This document shows positions 14,296-18,354 of a stretch of DNA of 18,354 bases, in pieces (within the stretch, counting starts at the first letter, position 1; each line of letters starts with the position of its first letter). The notes beneath the pieces are model-generated. The model saw only the letters and a program-made list of their open reading frames with translations. It was not told where the DNA came from and made no database searches. The stretch is taken from assembly GCA_023387235.1 (NCBI GenBank), contig JAEWIJ010000027.1, positions 1 to 18,354 of the forward strand, in the 5' to 3' direction. Source of the DNA: Pseudomonadota bacterium (GTDB lineage Bacteria; Pseudomonadota; Alphaproteobacteria; Rhizobiales; Hyphomicrobiaceae). The translations under genes and the position numbers were made by a program.

Positions 14296-15912
14296 ATGCC
14301 GGTTGGGAAGGACGAGGGGAGCTTCGACTATGTGATCGTGGGGGCCGGCTCGGCGGGCTGCGTGCTCGCCAATCGCCTGAGCGAGCGGGCCGGCGTGACG
14401 GTGGCCCTGCTCGAAGCCGGCGGCAAGGACAGCAATCCCTGGATCCACATCCCGGGCGGCTATTTCCGCACGATGTACAATCCCGACATCACCTGGCAGT
14501 ACGCCGCTGGCCCCGAGCCTCATCTCGGCGGGCGCTACGTCCCCTGGCCGCGCGGGCGCGTGCTCGGCGGGTCGAGCGCCATCAACGGCCTTCTCTACGT
14601 GCGCGGGCAGGCGCGCGACTACGACGTATGGCGGCAGCTCGGCAATGTCGGCTGGTCCTATGACGACGTGCTTCCTTATTTCAAGAGGGCCGAGAACCAG
14701 GAGCGCGGCGAGAGCGAGCTGCATGGCGCCGGCGGACCGCTGTCGGTCACGGACGTCCATGTCGACAACCCGCTCTGCGAAGCGTTCGTCGCGGCCTGTA
14801 TCGAAGCGGGCATTCCGCCGACCGACGACTTCAATGGCGCGTCGCAAGAGGGTGCCGGCTACTACCAGGCCACCATCCGCGATGGCCGGCGCGGATCGAC
14901 AGCCGTCACGTATCTGAAGGATGCGGCGGGCCGCTCCAACCTGCGCGTCATCACGCACGCCGAGGTCGAAGGCATCACGCTCGACGAGAAGCGCGCCTCG
15001 GGCGTGCGCTACTCCGTCGGCGGAGAGAAGCGTTTCATCAAGGCGCGGCGCGAAGTGCTGCTCGCGGCCGGCGCCATCGGAAGCCCGCAGATTCTCGAGC
15101 TGTCGGGCATCGGGCAGGGCGACGTCCTGAAGAAAGCGGGCGTCGACGTGCGCCATGAGCTGAAGGGCGTCGGCGAAAACCTGCAGGACCATTATCAGGT
15201 GCGTACGGTTTACGAGGTGACGCTGCCCTACAGCCTCAATGCCGTGTGGCACAGCCCGATGCTGCAGCTGAAGACAGGCCTCGAGTATGCCTTTAACCGC
15301 CGCGGCATTCTCGCGACGGGCGCGGCCGTGGCGGGCGTCTTCGCGAAGTCATCGCCGGAGCTCGACGAGCCCGATATCCAGTTCCACTTCATTCCCTTCT
15401 CGGCGGACGCGCCGGGCAAGGGCCTGCACACCTATCCCGGCGTCTCCTCGACCATCTGCGTGCTGCGTCCCGAGAGCCGCGGGCACCAGCACATTGTCTC
15501 CGCCGATCCGAGGGAGAAACCGTCGATCATCGCGAACTATCTCGCCGCGGAAAGCGACCGCCGCGTCACGCTGGCCGGCCTGAAGCTCGCCCGGCGCATC
15601 GCCGAGCAGCCGTCGTTCAAACCGCTCATCCGCAACGAGACGATCCCAGGCCTCGGATGCAGCAGCGACGAGGACTTCATGCAGTTCGCCATGGAGCGCG
15701 GCACGACGGTCTTTCACCCGTGCGGCACCTGCAAGATGGGCAACGATCCCATGGCCGTGGTCGATGCGCGGCTGCGCGTGCACGGCATCGGCGGGCTCAG
15801 GGTGATCGACGCCTCGATCATGCCGAACCTGATCTCGGGCAATACGAACGCGCCGACGATCATGATCGCGGAGAAGGCCGCCGACATGATCAAGGTCGAT
15901 GCACGCGATTGA
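14296..15912 (+). CDS. GMC-family FAD-dependent oxidoreductase (choline dehydrogenase-like)
   Basis: A 538-residue flavoprotein of the glucose-methanol-choline family. FAD binding is shown by GAGSAG (16-21) with Glu40 at the ribose-binding position. Both GMC signatures are present: PRGRVLGGSSAINGLLYVRG and GAIGSPQILELSGIG. The catalytic pair is His474 (VFHPCGTCKMG) and Asn518 (GNTNAPT). Such enzymes oxidise alcohols to aldehydes. Choline, other primary alcohols or polyethylene glycol are possible substrates, and neighbouring betB or betI genes that would support choline are absent. The ATG at 14296 has GGGGAAG upstream and yields the normal family length; the long extension back to 13900 overlaps the lipoprotein gene and is rejected. 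The gene converges with nuoC. Confidence 0.95.
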   Translation: MPVGKDEGSFDYVIVGAGSAGCVLANRLSERAGVTVALLEAGGKDSNPWIHIPGGYFRTMYNPDITWQYAAGPEPHLGGRYVPWPRGRVLGGSSAINGLLYVRGQARDYDVWRQLGNVGWSYDDVLPYFKRAENQERGESELHGAGGPLSVTDVHVDNPLCEAFVAACIEAGIPPTDDFNGASQEGAGYYQATIRDGRRGSTAVTYLKDAAGRSNLRVITHAEVEGITLDEKRASGVRYSVGGEKRFIKARREVLLAAGAIGSPQILELSGIGQGDVLKKAGVDVRHELKGVGENLQDHYQVRTVYEVTLPYSLNAVWHSPMLQLKTGLEYAFNRRGILATGAAVAGVFAKSSPELDEPDIQFHFIPFSADAPGKGLHTYPGVSSTICVLRPESRGHQHIVSADPREKPSIIANYLAAESDRRVTLAGLKLARRIAEQPSFKPLIRNETIPGLGCSSDEDFMQFAMERGTTVFHPCGTCKMGNDPMAVVDARLRVHGIGGLRVIDASIMPNLISGNTNAPTIMIAEKAADMIKVDARD

Positions 15913-15923
15913 GCGGATGCGCA

Positions 15924-15940
15924 GCGGCGTCTGGCGCCGC
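15924..15940. terminator. GC hairpin between convergent GMC oxidoreductase and nuoC genes
   Basis: GCGGCG and CGCCGC form a 6-bp stem around a TCTGG loop, centred in the 36-bp gap between the two stop codons. There is no T-run on either side, so it could be a Rho-assisted or bidirectional end, or only a stable hairpin. Confidence 0.4.
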
Positions 15941-15948
15941 CGTAGATC

Positions 15949-16599
15949 TCAGGACTTCGGCGGCGGAGGCGGAGGCGTGGCTGCCGGCGCGGCGGCTGCC
16001 TTCTCGTCACCGGGCAGGACGTATTCCACGCCCTCCCAGGGGCTCTCGAAATCGAAGTCGCGGAATTCCTGCGTCAGCCGTACGCGATCGTAGACGACAC
16101 GCTTCAGCTCGTCGTCGTAGCGCACCTCGACATAGCCCGTGAGCGGGAAGTCCTTGCGCAGGGGATAGCCTTCGAAGCCATAGTCCGTGAGCAGGCGGCG
16201 GAGGTCCGGATGGCCCGAGAAGGGCATACCGTACATGTCGTAGGCTTCGCGCTCGTACCAGTTGGCGGCCGGAAACACGCTGATCACGCTCGGAACCGGC
16301 GTCGTCTCGTCCGTCTCCAACTTCACGCGGATACGCTGGTTCTGGCGCACGGAGAGCAGGTGGTACACGACGTCGAAGCGCCGCTCGCGCGCGGGATAGT
16401 CGACGCCGCAGATATCGATCAGCACTTCGAACTGACAGCGGCCGTTGTCGCGCAGATATTTGAGCACGGGCACGATCTGCTCGCGCGGCACGACGAGCGT
16501 CAGCTCGCCGAAGGCAATCTGGGCATCAACGAGCTTGTCGCCGAGACCGGCGGCAACATGCTCCTTGAGCTCGTCAAGGCTTTCGATGTGTGTCTGCAT
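15949..16599 (-). CDS. nuoC: NADH-quinone oxidoreductase subunit C
   Basis: A 216-residue subunit of the peripheral Q-module arm of respiratory complex I, equivalent to the mitochondrial 30-kDa subunit. The family signature ERRFDVVYHLLSVRQNQRIR and the conserved WYEREAYDMYGMPFSGHPDL plus YPLRKDFPLTGYVEVRYDDE are intact. The C-terminus carries an Ala/Pro tail (EKAAAAPAATPPPPPPKS) beyond the usual end. The start at 16599 is 7 bp after the nuoB stop; it has only a weak ribosome binding site, so translational coupling is likely. It is not fused to NuoD, and nuoD does not follow: the next gene is the convergent GMC oxidoreductase. Confidence 0.96.
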   Translation of the reverse strand: MQTHIESLDELKEHVAAGLGDKLVDAQIAFGELTLVVPREQIVPVLKYLRDNGRCQFEVLIDICGVDYPARERRFDVVYHLLSVRQNQRIRVKLETDETTPVPSVISVFPAANWYEREAYDMYGMPFSGHPDLRRLLTDYGFEGYPLRKDFPLTGYVEVRYDDELKRVVYDRVRLTQEFRDFDFESPWEGVEYVLPGDEKAAAAPAATPPPPPPKS

Positions 16600-16606
16600 C
16601 AGCGTG

Positions 16607-17173
16607 CTACCGTTCGATGGTGCCGGTGCGCCGGATCTTCTTCTGCAGCAGCAGGATACCGTAGACGAGCGCCTCCGCCGTCGGCGGGCAGCCCGGCACG
16701 TAGATGTCCACCGGCACAATGCGGTCACAGCCGCGGACAACCGCGTAACTGTAATGATAGTAGCCGCCGCCGTTGGCGCATGAACCCATGGAGATGACGT
16801 AGCGCGGCTCCGGCATCTGGTCGTAGACCTTGCGCAGCGCCGGCGCCATCTTATTGGTGAGCGTGCCCGCAACGATCATCACGTCCGACTGGCGGGGCGA
16901 GGCGCGCGGCGCAAAGCCGAAGCGCTCGACATCGTAGCGTGGCATCGAGGCCTGCATCATCTCGACCGCGCAGCAGGCGAGGCCGAACGTCATCCACATC
17001 AGCGAGCCGGTGCGCGCCCAGTTGATAAGGTCGTCGGTCGTCGTGACGAGGAAGCCCTTGTCGGCAAGCTCGTTCGAAAGCTCCGTGAAGCCGCGGTCGC
17101 CGGGCTTCACGAGCCCACCGGCGCCCTCACGCGGCTTGTCGAAGACCGGAACTGGCGGCGTGATCAATCCCAT
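16607..17173 (-). CDS. nuoB: NADH-quinone oxidoreductase subunit B
   Basis: A 188-residue subunit of complex I that holds the terminal 4Fe-4S cluster N2, the electron donor to quinone. The four ligands are visible: adjacent Cys67-Cys68 in LACCAVEMM, Cys132 in MGSCANGGGYY and Cys162 in VPGCPPTAEAL. The start ATG at 17173 lies inside the end of nuoA, and the two genes overlap by 10 bp; AAAGGAG 7 bp upstream is a strong ribosome binding site within nuoA. The long frame extension to 17392 is the nuoA shadow. Part of nuoA-nuoB-nuoC. Confidence 0.97.
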   Translation of the reverse strand: MGLITPPVPVFDKPREGAGGLVKPGDRGFTELSNELADKGFLVTTTDDLINWARTGSLMWMTFGLACCAVEMMQASMPRYDVERFGFAPRASPRQSDVMIVAGTLTNKMAPALRKVYDQMPEPRYVISMGSCANGGGYYHYSYAVVRGCDRIVPVDIYVPGCPPTAEALVYGILLLQKKIRRTGTIER

Positions 17174-17529
17174 TCCAGCGCTCCTTTGCGCCACTCGTAG
17201 ATGAAGCCGATCGTAAGCACGCCGAGGAAGATCATCATGGACCAGAAGCCGAAGGCACCTGTCTCCTTGAAAGCGACTGCCCAGGGAAAGAGGAAAGCGA
17301 CCTCGAGGTCGAAGATGATGAAAAGGATGGCGACCAGGTAGAAGCGCACGTCGAACTTCATGCGCGCGTCGTCGAAGGCATTGAAGCCGCACTCGTACGC
17401 GGAGACCTTCTCGGGATCCGGATTGCGGACCGCGACCAGGAACGGCGCGATCATGAGGGCAAGCCCGATCACGGATGCGACGCCGATGAAGACGGCGATC
17501 GGCAGATAGGTCATGAGCAGGTCAGGCAT
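17164..17529 (-). CDS. nuoA: NADH-quinone oxidoreductase subunit A
   Basis: A 121-residue inner-membrane subunit of complex I with three transmembrane helices, at about residues 6-32, 63-85 and 91-113. The conserved loop SAYECGFNAFDDARMKFDVRFYLVAILFI is intact, with the acidic residues and cysteine typical of the family. The start at 17529 (MPDLLMTYLPIAVF) was preferred; an ATG five codons later (MTYLPI) is the alternative. The first gene of nuoABC, so the operon promoter should be in the upstream gap. Confidence 0.95.
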   Translation of the reverse strand: MPDLLMTYLPIAVFIGVASVIGLALMIAPFLVAVRNPDPEKVSAYECGFNAFDDARMKFDVRFYLVAILFIIFDLEVAFLFPWAVAFKETGAFGFWSMMIFLGVLTIGFIYEWRKGALEWD

Positions 17530-17726
17530 CGGTCCGTCCCGCGCGGCAGGCTCGGCCGCAGCTCGATCGGGGCGATGTCGCAAGCGGCCCCAGACAGGTT
17601 CACGTGCATCGGGTGTTAGCTCAGGCGAGGAAGTGGCGCAAGGGTCTGATCCAGTCCGAAGGGGACATTCTACTGCTCGTCACGAGCGTAGCCCGCCTAA
17701 CGCGTAAATGCAGGTACCAGCGTAAG
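17530..17726 (-). promoter_or_regulatory. Gap holding the nuo operon promoter
   Basis: About 200 bp with no gene. It should contain the nuo promoter. On the minus strand TTGCGC followed 17 bp later by TAACAC (about 17610-17640) is the best, still weak, -35/-10 pair. An inverted repeat GCTCGT-C-ACGAGC (17675-17687) could be an operator. Both readings are tentative. Confidence 0.3.
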
Positions 17727-17752
17727 AAAGGGCCGCCCGAGGGCGGCCCTTT
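17727..17752 (-). terminator. Intrinsic terminator of the outer-membrane protein gene
   Basis: AAAGGGCCGCCC and GGGCGGCCCTTT form a perfect 12-bp inverted repeat around two bases (in practice an 11-bp stem with a 4-nt loop). On the minus strand it ends in TTTCTT. It lies 29 bp beyond the stop codon of the outer-membrane protein gene and is the strongest terminator in the window. The symmetric A/T ends could also stop transcripts coming the other way. Confidence 0.85.
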
Positions 17753-17781
17753 CCCGTGTTCAGATCTCGATCAGGCGCGCA

Positions 17782-18354
17782 TCAGAAGCGGATGCGGGTA
17801 CCGGCAATGATCAGGTGGAGATCTTCCGCACCACCGACGCCGTCATAGATCGCCGAGTCGAGCGAGTAGTTCTTGTAGCTCAGCCAGAACTCCATGGCCG
17901 CTGCATCGACGTGCTGGACGATGCCAACGCCCCAATGCGTGAGCTTGTCGCCGGACAGGCCGCCCGTCGCAACGTCAACCACACCAGGTGCAGCGAACGT
18001 CGTGATGGTCGTATCCTGGCTCGTGCCCTTCCACTCGCTGTACTCGCCGTACAGCACCGTGTCGCCGAGACCGAAGAAGTTCTTCGCGATACCACCCGAC
18101 AGGTAGAAGAAGCGCGAGCCGAAGTCGCCGCCGATGGCGTCGTTCTCCATGTCGCGGTCGCCCGCGGCACCGGTGAAGAACAGGCCCGTCGGCATGTGAC
18201 GGATCGATAGCGAGCCGGCCAGCTGGCGGAGCTCCTTGTCGCAGTTGCTCGTGCAGATCAGCAGACCCGCGTTCGGACCCGTGGTCGGCATCGAGTCGGC
18301 GCCGGCCGGAGCATTGTACTCCGAGCGCACGCTGTAGCCGATGCCACCGGCGAT
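17782..18354 (-). CDS. Outer-membrane beta-barrel (porin-like) protein, 5' end missing
   Basis: The frame is open from the window edge to a TGA stop, giving the last 190 residues of a larger protein; its start is outside, so the GTG at 18330 is not the start. Alternating hydrophobic and polar strands rich in Gly, Tyr, Phe and Trp (for example SRFFYLSGGIAKNFFG, DTVLYGEYSEWKG, AMEFWLSYKNYSL) and the final RIRF with a C-terminal Phe are the marks of an outer-membrane barrel recognised by the BAM complex. Two close cysteines (CTSNCDKE) lie in a probable surface or periplasmic loop. It resembles alphaproteobacterial porins, but pore size and substrate cannot be told. A strong terminator follows. 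Confidence 0.85.
   Translation of the reverse strand: MAGGIGYSVRSEYNAPAGADSMPTTGPNAGLLICTSNCDKELRQLAGSLSIRHMPTGLFFTGAAGDRDMENDAIGGDFGSRFFYLSGGIAKNFFGLGDTVLYGEYSEWKGTSQDTTITTFAAPGVVDVATGGLSGDKLTHWGVGIVQHVDAAAMEFWLSYKNYSLDSAIYDGVGGAEDLHLIIAGTRIRF

Noticed and set aside
17590..17700. A possible tRNA or small RNA gene in the nuo upstream gap
   Set aside because: A short inverted repeat is present but no cloverleaf, anticodon arm or T-loop signature could be found.
1..18354. Mobile elements, prophage, defence or toxin-antitoxin systems
   Set aside because: No transposase, integrase, terminal inverted repeats with target duplications, nuclease or toxin-like gene was recognised; gene content and composition look uniform and chromosomal.

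Overview
The window looks like chromosomal DNA from a GC-rich alphaproteobacterium, most likely of the order Hyphomicrobiales (Rhizobiales). The clues are the fabA-fabB-fabI unsaturated-fatty-acid cluster, a dimeric NADP-type isocitrate dehydrogenase, complex I genes nuoA-nuoB-nuoC, and strong GC bias at third codon positions, which opens long spurious frames opposite most genes. I cannot name the genus. Nearly everything is housekeeping or ordinary accessory content. I see no phage, insertion sequence, CRISPR array, toxin-antitoxin pair, rRNA or tRNA.

Layout from left to right: the 3' part of an unrecognised helical protein gene (+); a marR-type regulator (-) divergent from a lysR-type regulator (+) across a 154-bp dyad-rich control region; an orphan periplasmic binding protein of the peptide/nickel ABC class (-); a small GFA/CENP-V-type zinc protein (-); three tandem 62-bp repeats lying in the predicted 3' untranslated region of icd (-); fabA-fabB-fabI (all -, transcribed in that order, ending in an intrinsic terminator); rlmN plus a small four-helix membrane protein (+); an EamA/DMT transporter (-) overlapping the previous gene tail to tail by 4 bp; a patatin-like lipase (-); a small lipoprotein (+) and a GMC-family flavin oxidoreductase (+); nuoA-nuoB-nuoC (-); and the 3' end of an outer-membrane beta-barrel protein gene (-) with a strong terminator.

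Functional links: FabA, FabB and FabI form the anaerobic unsaturated-fatty-acid branch plus the enoyl reductase of type II fatty acid synthesis. NuoA, NuoB and NuoC are the first three complex I subunits, but nuoD does not follow nuoC, so the complex I genes must be split. RlmN is a dual-specificity RNA methyltransferase.

The most unusual signals are non-coding. The first is the three near-identical 62-bp units between icd and its terminator. Each can fold into a hairpin, and the few differences between copies leave the inner stem intact. The second is a pair of matching 21-bp elements in opposite orientations, one just upstream of each of the divergent marR and lysR genes. I found no convincing wholly new multi-gene system; these two elements are the best candidates for follow-up.
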